Source of the DNA: Saprospiraceae bacterium UBA6168
GTDB taxonomy: Bacteria > Bacteroidota > Bacteroidia > Chitinophagales > Saprospiraceae
Length of the DNA: 64,000 bases
Direction of reading: 5' to 3'
Assembly (NCBI GenBank): GCA_002435785.1
Contig: DIUC01000024.1
Location: 1-64,000, forward strand
The translations under genes and the position numbers were made by a program. The first letter of the stretch is position 1. Each line of letters begins with the position of its first letter. Shown piece by piece: positions 8,298 to 17,485 of the stretch. The notes under the pieces were generated by a model. The model saw only the letters and a list, made by a program, of their open reading frames with translations, was not told the DNA's origin and searched no databases.

Positions 8298-8406
8298 TAA
8301 GTGGAATGTTATCACAGTGTGGGGAGGAGTGTTAGTTTATGCGAAATTTGTTGGTCCAACTGCAAATCTGGTTTTTTAAAAATGGGCAGGGCAACTCAGC
8401 ACAGCC

Positions 8407-9546
8407 TTATCTTCTTACGACAACCTGTGTTGATTTAACGATATTCCCAAATTCTGTTAAAGCAGCGAAATATAGACCAGCCTGTAGGTGGCCAACCGAT
8501 AATTCAGCAGCACTATCACCAGCGGGAATATCTTTGGCAATGATTTTTTGGCCAAGGTTGTTGATGAGTAGGAGTTGACGGGAGTCCGACGCTGAAGTGG
8601 GAAGTTCAAATCGTACCCAATCTTGTGCAGGATTCGGGCTTGCCAAAAAGCCTGATTTTTCAACGCTGCTGGATGGAAGGTCAGCTTCATTCTCCCTGAG
8701 TTGATTACAGAAATAGAATGGGTCGCAGGAGTCTTCTTCATTGGAAATTTGTGTTGCAACCACGCTGGCCTTGCATTTCCCATCCTGATTGGCGCAGGCG
8801 ATGCAACGAAATTTTTCTTCGGAGCGCAAACTGAGCTCCGTACAAGCGATACCATCCAAGCCATGCGCACCAAAACCATCCTCCAACTGGATTTCTATTC
8901 TTGGTTTAAAGCAGCCTCTTTTGAAGGGTACCGTAAGGTTTTGAGAAATATAGATGGTGTCAGAAAATGGGTGGTACTCTATGTCAATGTCCCCGAACTC
9001 TATGTCGTAAGACCCTACATCGCCCAAAATTTCCTGTGGCGTAGGCAAATAGGTGACAACGAACTTTGCCACCGGCTTTAGCCCTATGTCGTTTTGGGCA
9101 TGAATCTTTGCAGAAAGGTTAATCTCGCACCCCTCACCAAACGGGCAGTTGATGTATTCCAACTTTATGCTGTCGGCAGTGCAAACCTCACAAGTGGTAT
9201 AGGTTACGCAGTCAATGATGTCTTGCGTGTTGGTGGGGTCGCCATCTTTGTCCACTTCCAAGCAGAACTGGTAGCCTCCAAATTTTTTAAAGGTGTGCTG
9301 GAAGGCGATGCCATCGTACTTGGCGACCATCTTTCCGTCATCGGCAGAACGGATTTTCCAAGTATAGGTCCAAGCTGGTGATGCAAAAACATCAAAACAA
9401 TCGGGGTTTTCAAAATCAATACTGCCAACAAAAAAGCACGGTGCTGGCATGTTGATTAAACTCTGAATGTCTTTGATGCACTGGGCATGAGTTTTTTGGG
9501 CACAAAACAGTACGAGGGCGAGTAGCCAGACCTTAAACTTTTTCAT
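8407..9546 (-). CDS. secreted protein with T9SS type A sorting domain
   Basis: 379 residues from ATG 9546, preferred over an upstream TTG because MKKFKVWLLALVLFCAQKTHAQ is a signal peptide. The mature region (about 22-290) is cysteine-rich (around 20 Cys) with PKD/Ig-like strands (AWTYTWKIRSADDGK...FKKFGGYQFCLEV) but no recognised enzyme motif. From about residue 302, SPNPAQDWVRFELP to KSTQVVV is the canonical T9SS type A C-terminal domain. Predicted cell-surface or secreted. It is followed by its own terminator. Confidence 0.85.
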   Translation of the reverse strand: MKKFKVWLLALVLFCAQKTHAQCIKDIQSLINMPAPCFFVGSIDFENPDCFDVFASPAWTYTWKIRSADDGKMVAKYDGIAFQHTFKKFGGYQFCLEVDKDGDPTNTQDIIDCVTYTTCEVCTADSIKLEYINCPFGEGCEINLSAKIHAQNDIGLKPVAKFVVTYLPTPQEILGDVGSYDIEFGDIDIEYHPFSDTIYISQNLTVPFKRGCFKPRIEIQLEDGFGAHGLDGIACTELSLRSEEKFRCIACANQDGKCKASVVATQISNEEDSCDPFYFCNQLRENEADLPSSSVEKSGFLASPNPAQDWVRFELPTSASDSRQLLLINNLGQKIIAKDIPAGDSAAELSVGHLQAGLYFAALTEFGNIVKSTQVVVRR

Positions 9547-10081
9547 AGTACGCAATCAGTTTTTAACCGGAATTTGAGGGATGGCCCCACAGCACGAATT
9601 TGGATTATAATTGCTGATAGTACCTAACCCATTGAGGGTAAGCCGGTTTGTTTAGTAAAAATTTCAAAAAAGCGCTGCCAGCACAAACTGGTTGCGCATA
9701 AGGTGAGTGTTATGGTCTAAGTGTTGTTTGTTGCCAGCAGGATGCCGGGAGTGATTTCAAGTTTAAGGATTGCCTTAAACAAAAAACAAGATCGTAGCCA
9801 ATAGCTACCAATAAGAAATGTTCATGGGAAAACTCTGTGAAGGATTCTGACTGACTACCTACGTGTAGCCATAAAAAGGGAAGGAACCTATTGAAAGTTG
9901 GCTCCGTTTTTTCGTTTTGAAAATGTTCTTGGTGCAAAGAAAAGACAATTAAATTGGAAATAAAATATTCTAAAGTAAAAAATGTGAATTTTGAAAATTG
10001 CAGGTGTTGGAATGCCTGTCAAATCAATATTTATTAAGAATAAAAAAATGTTAAAAAAAATTATCTAAATGACCATTGCAC
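9547..10081. other. intergenic region, no gene recognised
   Basis: About 535 nt between two minus-strand genes. A 75-codon minus-strand frame at 9710-9937 has no signal peptide, repeat or family motif and was not accepted. The part from about 9950 to 10080 is strongly AT-rich, which would fit an upstream promoter region for the minus-strand gene starting at 9546, but no TAnnTTTG box was found on that strand. Confidence 0.5.
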
Positions 10082-10115
10082 AAAAAAAACCTTCCAGAAT
10101 TGATTCTGGAAGGTT
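10082..10115 (-). terminator. Rho-independent terminator for the giant T9SS protein gene
   Basis: A 13-bp perfect inverted repeat (AACCTTCCAGAAT / ATTCTGGAAGGTT, 10088-10100 and 10103-10115) followed on the minus strand by an eight-T run (plus-strand A at 10082-10089). It begins 30 nt beyond the stop codon at 10145. Confidence 0.88.
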
Positions 10116-10144
10116 CGTTTTGTCAAAAAAATTGAATCGAAATA

Positions 10145-13100
10145 TCAATTAATCAAGGTGATGTCACCTTTGAAAATCTCAACCCTGCCATCAATGAATT
10201 CAATTTCGGCAAACCAAACAAATACAGCGGGGTCGAGCGGCTGTCCCCTGTGTTTGCCATCCCAGCCGTATGCTGGGTCATTTGGTGAAAAGTTGAAGTA
10301 TTGATAGACCGATTCTCCCCAACGGTTGAACACCAAGAACGAGTTTACTTTTTTCACACTCTTATTGTCTGAGAAAATCATGAATACATCGTTAGTCCCA
10401 TCTCCATTTGGAGAGAATGCGCTTGGCACGTAAACACCCCCAGATTTGTCAACCCTAAAGAAAACGGGTGCGCTGTCTTTGCAGCCATTTTTTGTGACAA
10501 CGGTAACTGTGTAAGTCGTGGAGGTGGTTGGAGATGCTACTGGGTCAAGACAGTCCGTGCAGGAAAGGTTGAACCCAGGAAACCATTCTACCACTCCAAT
10601 TTCGCTGACAGGTACATTGACCAAGGTGTTGAGTTGATAGCTATCACCTAAGCTGACCGTTACTTGTGGCTCAACAAAAATATCGAACAAATTGGGCTGC
10701 TCAATAAGCACTGCCTCCTCAAATTGGCAGCCATTCGCGTCTTGTACAACTGCCTGATAGAGGCCCGGTTCAAGGTTGGTGAAGATGGCAGAATTGCCAA
10801 AATTGGCTCCATTGTCAATAGAGTACAGATAGGGCGTTTCACCTCCAGTTGTCCCCGATAGGGCAATGGCCCCTTTGTCTCCAAAACACGGTGGCTGGGT
10901 AGCTTCTGGAACCGTAAATGGACCTTCCTTGGTGATAACTACTTGGTCGGTGTCAGTACAGCCATTAGCCAGGTTGGTCACGGTCAGCAAGTAGGTGCCT
11001 GGTGCTGAAATGTAGGCGTTAACGGTATTCATGCCAGAAACAAGTGCCCCGTTGGTGGTGGACCAAAGGAACGCAAGCGTGCCAGTCCCAGATGAGCCTG
11101 TGCCGTTCAGTGAATTGAGTTCCTCAAAACAATCCATCACAAATGGTTGCCCAGCATTTGCCACGGGTTGAGCGATGTTTTCGCTTACAGTTGACTGGGT
11201 AGTGATGGTACAGCCGTTGGTGCTGTTTGTTACGGTTAGCACATACAGCCCCGGTTGGTTGATTTGGGGCGAAAGTGTCGTTTCACCAGCAACAATATTG
11301 CCACCTACCGTCGTCCACAAGTAGCTGAAATTGGCGCCTTGTGAGGCGGAGGCCGATAGGGACAATTCCGTAACATCGCAAGTGAGCGTGGCGGGAGGCA
11401 CGATGGTCGCTTGTGGTAAGCTATTGTCCTGACCCACCATGACATTGTCCGACGATGTACAGCCGTTCGCATTGTTGGTGACTGTCAAGACATAAGTTCC
11501 CACTTGGTTGACAATCGGCGTCAACGTGGTGACTCCACTCACTATATTACCATTGCTGGTAGTCCACAAATAAGTAAAGCCAGCACCTGGGCTGCTTCCG
11601 TTTCCATTGAGCGTCACTGTGTTGGCGGAGCAGGAAAGCAGGTTTGCAGTGCCCGCCTCTGCGATTGGTGCAGCGATGTCTTGGCTAACGGTTACAGAAG
11701 CCGTTGAGGTACAACCATTTGTGCTATTGGTTACCATTAGCACGTATGTTCCTGGCGCATTGATAACAGGCGAAAGGGTAGTGCCACCGTTCAGGATATT
11801 ACCATTTGCGGTTGACCAATTGTAGTTGAAAGTGCTACCTATGGAACTGCCTGCGCCAATGAGCGTCAGACTTGGAGCATTACAATTCAATACGCCAGGC
11901 GTAGCCGCAACTGAAATCGGTGTGTTCAAACTTTCTGAAATGGCCACTTGGTCGGTATTCGTGCATCCGGTGGTGGTGTTAGTCACTTGAAGAACATAGG
12001 TGCCAGGTTCGTCCACCATTGGGTTGAGCGTATTGGCTCCCCCTAGAATGTTGCCGTTGGTGGTTGTCCACTGGTAGGTATAATTTGACCCAACTGCTGA
12101 ACCATTTCCGTTCAAAGTCAGTGAAGTTTCGGTACAAGTAAGTTGAGCCGAAGGGCCTGCCTCAGTAGCTGGTGGTGTTGTTTGTGAAGCAACTGTAACA
12201 CTGGCTATGTTGGTGCAATTTGTCGCTGTGTTGGTAACAGTAAGCAGGTAAACACCCGGAGCAGTGATGACAGGATTCAAAGTCGTTTGCCCCGAAGAAA
12301 TATTACCATTGGTTGTACTCCACAAATAGGTAAATTCTGGGCCAACCTCTGACCCGCTGCCGTTGAGCGTCAACTGTGTAACGTTGCAAGTGAGCGGCGG
12401 AGCAAGTGCCGTGACGGCATCTGGCAAACTGTCATCTTGGTCAATCACCACCAAATCGGTAGTCGTACACCCATTGGTGGTGTTCGTCACTAGGAGTATA
12501 TAATTGCCAGGCGCATTGATGGTTGGAGCCAATGTGTTTGCCCCAGTGCTAATGCTACCATTCTGCGTTGACCAAACGTACTGGAAATTGTTTCCAGTGC
12601 TTGATCCGGTGCCATCAAGCGACATGGAAGTCATGCTGCACGACAGCACGCCCCCTTGCCCTGCCTCTGCCAGCGGTGCGGCAATGTCTTGTCCGATGGT
12701 CACGCTTGCAGTGGATTGGCAGTTGTTTGCGGTATTGGTGACCAGCAACTGATAGGTGCCCGGCTCGTTGACCATTGGGGAAAGAGAGGTTTCGTTCCCG
12801 ACAACTCCTGGGCCTGTCCATAGGTATTGGAACTCTTGCCCAGTGCTGCTGCCGTTGCCGTTGAGGTTTAGCTGTGTCACGTTGCAATTGAGTGTCATCG
12901 GCGTCCCGGCGATGGCCGTTGGTAGGTTGACGTTTTCAGTTACAATTACCTGCTGAGAAGTAGTGCAATTATTTAAAGAATTGGTCACCAGCAGGGTATA
13001 GGTGCCAGCGGCATTCACCACTGGGTTCAGGATGGCATTGCTGGTAACAAAACTACCTGTTGGGCTTGACCAATCGTATTGGAAGACGATGCCCGTACTC

Positions 13101-16100
13101 GTGCCAGTGGCATTGAGTGGAACCGTATTGGTGTTGCAGGTGAGGATGTCAGGATTTGCAATTACAATAATTGGAGGGGTCACGTCTTCATCCACCACAA
13201 TGGAACTGGTGCTGGTGCAACCGTTGTCAGGATTTGTAGCTGTCAAAATATAAGTGCCAGGAGCTACCACATTGGGCGTCAGGACATTGGTCGGGCCGCT
13301 AAATTGCCCTCCCACTGTTGTCCAATTGTAGTTGAGGACGACACCTGTTGGTGCATTTGAAATAGCTGCGTTCAACGTGGTTTGAGTCACCGCACAATCC
13401 AGCATCGGAGAGGCTGGCATATTGATTACCGGTGGCAAATTGTCAACGGTCACCGTGATGCTGCTCTGGTTTTCACATTGGTTGCTTGCGTCAAACAAGG
13501 TCAAGGTATAGGTGCCCGCTGCGTCCACGACAGGGGTAAGCGTGTTTTGCCCTGAATAAAAATTGCCGCTGGGTGATGTCCAAGTATATGTAATGGTTGG
13601 GCTTTGGCTGGATCCGCTGCCATTTAGTTGAACTTGGGTATCCACGCAATCAATGTTTCCCGACGAGGTCACGGCCACCACAGGGATGCTTGCGTCCTGT
13701 GTGACTTGGACGGTTGCAGTTCCTGTGCATCCATTGCTTGTGTTAGTGACCACTACTTGGTACAAGCCGGGCGTACCAGCGGTTGCGTTCTGACCATTGG
13801 TTCCACCAACAAAAGTTCCATTGGCGGTGCTCCAGTTAAAAGTGAAATTGGCTGGGTTGCCCTGAACGGTACTGCTGAGGGCAACACTGTTGACGGTGCA
13901 AGTGATTTGACCGTTGGCGGAAGCGCTTGCTGTCGGGGCAGCGAGGTCATTTGTCACCGTGGTAGAGAAGCTGGCCGTGCAGCCATTCAATTCATTCCTG
14001 ACAATGATTTGGTAAGTACCTGTACTGCTGGCTATTGTCGAAAGGCCATTTGCCCCTGGAATCGGCGCATTGTTCTGGTACCATTGGTAAGTATAAATCG
14101 GGCCATTCGTTGAGGCAGAGCCATCCAGTATTACAGTATTGTTGCCACATGTGATTGGAAGGGGAGGGGCGATATTGGCCACCGGCACGTCCGCATCGTT
14201 CTCAACTTCCACTGAAATGGAGGAGGTGCAGCCGTTGGTCGTGTTCGTTACGGTCAACGTGTAGGTTCCTGCCTCCCCAACAACGGCATTGAGGCTATTA
14301 GCGCCGGCCAAGATATTGCTACCTATCCATTGGTACTGATAATTTGGGCCGGTGGAGGAGCCATTGCCCGAAATATTGGCGACCGTCTCGTTGCAACTGA
14401 GCGTGTCTCCAATCGCTACTGCAATGGGCGCTACCAAATCGGACGACACCAACACCGAGGCTTCATTGGTGCAACCATTGGTGTTGTTGGTGACAATGAG
14501 GGTGTAAAGGCCATCCATTTGGACGTTCACATCTATCTGGTTGGTTGGGCCACTCACGCCAGGACCTGACCAGTTGTAGCTGATGTTGGGGCCGGTCTGC
14601 GAGCCTTGCCCAGACACAGTCACCACTTGGTTGGTACAGTTGATTGGGTTGTTCGACTGCGCTACCGCCGTGGGCAACTGGACATTGGAGGTCACAGATG
14701 CAGCGGCTGTCGAAGTACAGCCGTCCACGTCCGTAACGGTAACGGTGTATAACCCAATACCCAAGCCAGTGGCATTTTGGTCTGTGGTGCCGTTTGACCA
14801 CAAGTAATTATAGGGCGCTGTGCCACCACCCACGGTCAGGGTGATGGTGCCTCCATCTGGATTGGTGCAATTGACCTGCGATCCCACTGCGCTCGTAAGC
14901 AAGGGAGGAGGGGAGGTAATATTACCTGAAGCCAAGGCCGTGCACCCATTATTGTCCGTAACAGTTACTGTGTAAAGGCCCGGCAGAAGTCCTATTGCCG
15001 TTGGGAAATTTGGAAAACCATTGCTCCAGGCATAATTGTAGGGGTCGGTGCCTCCCCCCGGGACCACGGTCATGCTTCCATTGTCCGAGCAAGTATATGG
15101 TGTTGTGAAAACCGTGTTGTTGATGGTGACAAGGTCAATGGTTGCCACGCCAGTGGCTGGGCCAACACAGTTTCCGATGACCGAGGAAACGCTTGTGAGC
15201 AAATAAATGCCGGGTACGTTAGACGTCAGCGTATAGGGTGTGGATGTCACCAAAATGGGCAATTGAGGTTGGCCGTTGATGGTGTATTCCAGTAACCAGT
15301 TTGGTGTACCAGTAAATTCAATGACAAGATTAACTGAGGCGCCCGGAGTGCTGGTGCAAATAACCCCACCCGGGGTGTTCATGGTTGCGGTTGGCAACTC
15401 TGCCACTTGCACGTTGGAGGTTGCGCTGGCGGTGCCGCCACATGCATCGGTAGCCGTTACGGTATAGGAGGTATTTTGAGAAGGAGCGGCTTGCAAGATG
15501 GGGCCAGTCTGACCATTGTTCCACAGAAAAGTAAAGGTGGAATTGGGAATGCCCCCCGTCGGCATAGCTTCCAAGAAAATTGGCGCGCCCGCACACCCCT
15601 CTATGTCGGGCAAACTGAGCTGAACGAGGGGTGGGTCGTGGATTTCCAGAATTATCTCTAAACTGCTGCACGAGCAGGAGTTGGTTAGGCTTAATATGAT
15701 GGTTTCTATTCCCTCTGGGATATTGTCAGCAATGACGTTGATGGGCATTGCGTAACTATCCAAGCCCGGAGGTATGGTAAAAGTCAATGGGAAAGGGGTA
15801 TAGTCTACCCCTGGCGTTGCGGTGCTGGAGGGCAACACCGTGAAATTGAGAACAAGTGGAAGTGAGTTGCTACCCCCCGCCCTTGTAAAGACAATGGTAC
15901 CGTCGTTACAGGTCTCATAAACGACATTGCTGCCTGTGGTAGCTGATAATGCAGTCGCAGTTGCAGTTCCACCGGCACTGAACGTACCGGCACCGAGGAA
16001 CACGCCGGAGTCATAGATACCATCTCCAACATCGGCAATCACAAGCCTAATACGGTAGGTTTCACAAGGAATAACGTTTGCCGTTGCAACCAATAGCTGG

Positions 16101-17089
16101 GTGTAACCATCGTATTGTATGTCATCTGGGTTGGACATCCCACCGCAATTACCTTGGTTTGGAACAAAGTACCCAGTGTTGGTGAGGTGGTTTACGTTGT
16201 TGATGGAAACAAAAATACCGCTGTTTGGCAAAATGGCAATATTTTGCCCGTTGAAGGAGAATCCTCCACTGATGCCTGGGCCACTGATGAAGAAGCCAAA
16301 AACGTCATTGAAGCCAGAATTGACAAACTCACAGTATTCCTCCGAGCCAAAGACATACTGAAAGTTGATACTGCTAACGGTGGGCCGGAAATCAAACTCA
16401 ATCCCTTGGACATCAAACAAACTGCCACCTGTAAGAATGGAAAGGTCTGGATCTGAAGTGGGACCGCCCACATTCGCACCGGCACTATTGGAGTTGTTGG
16501 GGCCGTTGGCGATACCCACATTCCCGGAGGTCAACACGATACCATCATTCATGTTGACGGTGGAGCCGCCATCCGTGAAAGTCCCCCTGCCTTCGGGAGA
16601 ACCTATCGTTACTACGTTGGTGATGTCAAAGCAGCCTCCCCCGATGAAAACATCTTCGATAAGGTACTGCCCAGAGGAGTTGGGGGTACATGATATTTTC
16701 CCGAAGGGGTCTGTTTTTTTGCTGCAAGTGCTGCAGCCGATGGAAAACCAAACGGTACCCGCCGCACAGGCAGGGGAAGACATGTCTTTTCGCAGCACAA
16801 AATCCATGCAATCGGCAGTTGCCACGAAGGTCTGGGTATTGCTGAATTGGCCGGGGCCTGCCAGCTTTACAGTTGGGTGACAATTTTGTTTCACCGCCCA
16901 AACTTGGTAGGTCTGTCCGACATCGAGGCCACAGACGTGCACGTTGGTCTCCGTGCCAATGAAGTTGATTTCTTCCCTTCGCTTCTCGTCTGTCAGATTG
17001 ATGTTGTAGGTGTTTTGTGCAAAACTGCTGAGGGCAATGAGCAGAAAAAAGCTCGCCAACGAAAAAGTAAGTACAGGTAATTTCATCAT
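10145..17089 (-). CDS. giant repeat surface protein with choice-of-anchor L domain and T9SS type B sorting domain
   Basis: 2314 residues from the first of two adjacent ATGs (17089); MKLPVLTFSLASFFLLIALSSFAQ is the signal peptide, and the 40 upstream codons are dismissed. Order: N-terminal Cys-containing module (to ~150); choice-of-anchor L domain (~150-340, with GIVLTSGNVGIANGPNN and YVFGSEEYCEFV); Calx-beta-like segment (~376-470); PKD/Ig modules; two SprB-like repeats (~660-800, GLYTVTVTDNNGC); fifteen tandem ~83-residue repeats (~817-2067), each with a Cys pair and a YLWST..G....TYVLTVTN core; one further SprB-like unit; and a CHU_C/gliding-associated C-terminal domain (~2216-2314, VPSAFSPNGDGTNDVF). 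Predicted T9SS-exported adhesin or gliding-type surface filament; ligand unknown. Confidence 0.9.
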   Translation of the reverse strand: MMKLPVLTFSLASFFLLIALSSFAQNTYNINLTDEKRREEINFIGTETNVHVCGLDVGQTYQVWAVKQNCHPTVKLAGPGQFSNTQTFVATADCMDFVLRKDMSSPACAAGTVWFSIGCSTCSKKTDPFGKISCTPNSSGQYLIEDVFIGGGCFDITNVVTIGSPEGRGTFTDGGSTVNMNDGIVLTSGNVGIANGPNNSNSAGANVGGPTSDPDLSILTGGSLFDVQGIEFDFRPTVSSINFQYVFGSEEYCEFVNSGFNDVFGFFISGPGISGGFSFNGQNIAILPNSGIFVSINNVNHLTNTGYFVPNQGNCGGMSNPDDIQYDGYTQLLVATANVIPCETYRIRLVIADVGDGIYDSGVFLGAGTFSAGGTATATALSATTGSNVVYETCNDGTIVFTRAGGSNSLPLVLNFTVLPSSTATPGVDYTPFPLTFTIPPGLDSYAMPINVIADNIPEGIETIILSLTNSCSCSSLEIILEIHDPPLVQLSLPDIEGCAGAPIFLEAMPTGGIPNSTFTFLWNNGQTGPILQAAPSQNTSYTVTATDACGGTASATSNVQVAELPTATMNTPGGVICTSTPGASVNLVIEFTGTPNWLLEYTINGQPQLPILVTSTPYTLTSNVPGIYLLTSVSSVIGNCVGPATGVATIDLVTINNTVFTTPYTCSDNGSMTVVPGGGTDPYNYAWSNGFPNFPTAIGLLPGLYTVTVTDNNGCTALASGNITSPPPLLTSAVGSQVNCTNPDGGTITLTVGGGTAPYNYLWSNGTTDQNATGLGIGLYTVTVTDVDGCTSTAAASVTSNVQLPTAVAQSNNPINCTNQVVTVSGQGSQTGPNISYNWSGPGVSGPTNQIDVNVQMDGLYTLIVTNNTNGCTNEASVLVSSDLVAPIAVAIGDTLSCNETVANISGNGSSTGPNYQYQWIGSNILAGANSLNAVVGEAGTYTLTVTNTTNGCTSSISVEVENDADVPVANIAPPLPITCGNNTVILDGSASTNGPIYTYQWYQNNAPIPGANGLSTIASSTGTYQIIVRNELNGCTASFSTTVTNDLAAPTASASANGQITCTVNSVALSSTVQGNPANFTFNWSTANGTFVGGTNGQNATAGTPGLYQVVVTNTSNGCTGTATVQVTQDASIPVVAVTSSGNIDCVDTQVQLNGSGSSQSPTITYTWTSPSGNFYSGQNTLTPVVDAAGTYTLTLFDASNQCENQSSITVTVDNLPPVINMPASPMLDCAVTQTTLNAAISNAPTGVVLNYNWTTVGGQFSGPTNVLTPNVVAPGTYILTATNPDNGCTSTSSIVVDEDVTPPIIVIANPDILTCNTNTVPLNATGTSTGIVFQYDWSSPTGSFVTSNAILNPVVNAAGTYTLLVTNSLNNCTTSQQVIVTENVNLPTAIAGTPMTLNCNVTQLNLNGNGSSTGQEFQYLWTGPGVVGNETSLSPMVNEPGTYQLLVTNTANNCQSTASVTIGQDIAAPLAEAGQGGVLSCSMTSMSLDGTGSSTGNNFQYVWSTQNGSISTGANTLAPTINAPGNYILLVTNTTNGCTTTDLVVIDQDDSLPDAVTALAPPLTCNVTQLTLNGSGSEVGPEFTYLWSTTNGNISSGQTTLNPVITAPGVYLLTVTNTATNCTNIASVTVASQTTPPATEAGPSAQLTCTETSLTLNGNGSAVGSNYTYQWTTTNGNILGGANTLNPMVDEPGTYVLQVTNTTTGCTNTDQVAISESLNTPISVAATPGVLNCNAPSLTLIGAGSSIGSTFNYNWSTANGNILNGGTTLSPVINAPGTYVLMVTNSTNGCTSTASVTVSQDIAAPIAEAGTANLLSCSANTVTLNGNGSSPGAGFTYLWTTSNGNIVSGVTTLTPIVNQVGTYVLTVTNNANGCTSSDNVMVGQDNSLPQATIVPPATLTCDVTELSLSASASQGANFSYLWTTVGGNIVAGETTLSPQINQPGLYVLTVTNSTNGCTITTQSTVSENIAQPVANAGQPFVMDCFEELNSLNGTGSSGTGTLAFLWSTTNGALVSGMNTVNAYISAPGTYLLTVTNLANGCTDTDQVVITKEGPFTVPEATQPPCFGDKGAIALSGTTGGETPYLYSIDNGANFGNSAIFTNLEPGLYQAVVQDANGCQFEEAVLIEQPNLFDIFVEPQVTVSLGDSYQLNTLVNVPVSEIGVVEWFPGFNLSCTDCLDPVASPTTSTTYTVTVVTKNGCKDSAPVFFRVDKSGGVYVPSAFSPNGDGTNDVFMIFSDNKSVKKVNSFLVFNRWGESVYQYFNFSPNDPAYGWDGKHRGQPLDPAVFVWFAEIEFIDGRVEIFKGDITLIN
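10889..14641 (-). repeat. 15 tandem ~250-nt coding repeats in the giant surface protein
   Basis: Each unit encodes about 83 residues beginning with [TNSD]C and ending with a Pro-containing linker such as AAPIAEAG. Conserved points are the first Cys, NGxGSS, an aromatic-Trp pair (YLWST), GxYxLxVTN, and the second Cys in NGCT. The middle units (about the eighth to the fourteenth) are most alike and the outer ones more diverged, as expected from expansion by unequal crossing over in the centre. Confidence 0.88.
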
Positions 17090-17485
17090 TTTGAGTTTAT
17101 CGCTTTTTACAAAAAAATCCAATCCTATAGTATTGACCAAGCTGATATTTGACCTATTCAAAATTCGCTTGGATGCATTTTTCCGATTTTGTTCCGATTT
17201 TGAGCACACGTTTAGGGGGAGGCAGCGGGTTGAACATTCCTGCCTGTCAGGAAACCATGTTTGTTCAACATGTAATAAGTGCTTAGAGAGCGGCGAAATT
17301 TTTTTAACTCAACAGGCTATCAAGTGTGCTTTTATTTCGTTTGGATTGTCGCACTGAGATTCGCTTACAAGGATGGGGACAAATTTAGGATTAACAATCA
17401 AAAATTTTTAAAAAAAACCTCCAAACAGGGCAATAACGAGGTTGATTGGGCAAATTTGGTTGAAAAAGGTTTTTTCAACTGCATT
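17090..17485. other. intergenic region between two minus-strand genes
   Basis: 396 nt separating the giant surface protein start from the end of the protease-like gene. It contains a perfect 9-bp hairpin GTTGAAAAA-GG-TTTTTCAAC near 17459-17479 just beyond the protease gene stop, which could be a weak terminator, and AT-rich tracts near 17100-17120. No coding region was accepted. Confidence 0.4.

Noticed and set aside
9710..9937. 75-codon minus-strand frame in the 9547-10081 gap
   Set aside because: No signal peptide, no conserved motif, no promoter; kept as intergenic.
10889..14641. Regular repeats considered as a CRISPR array
   Set aside because: Units are ~250 nt, in one reading frame and coding for a Cys-paired protein repeat; no short identical repeat with unique spacers.
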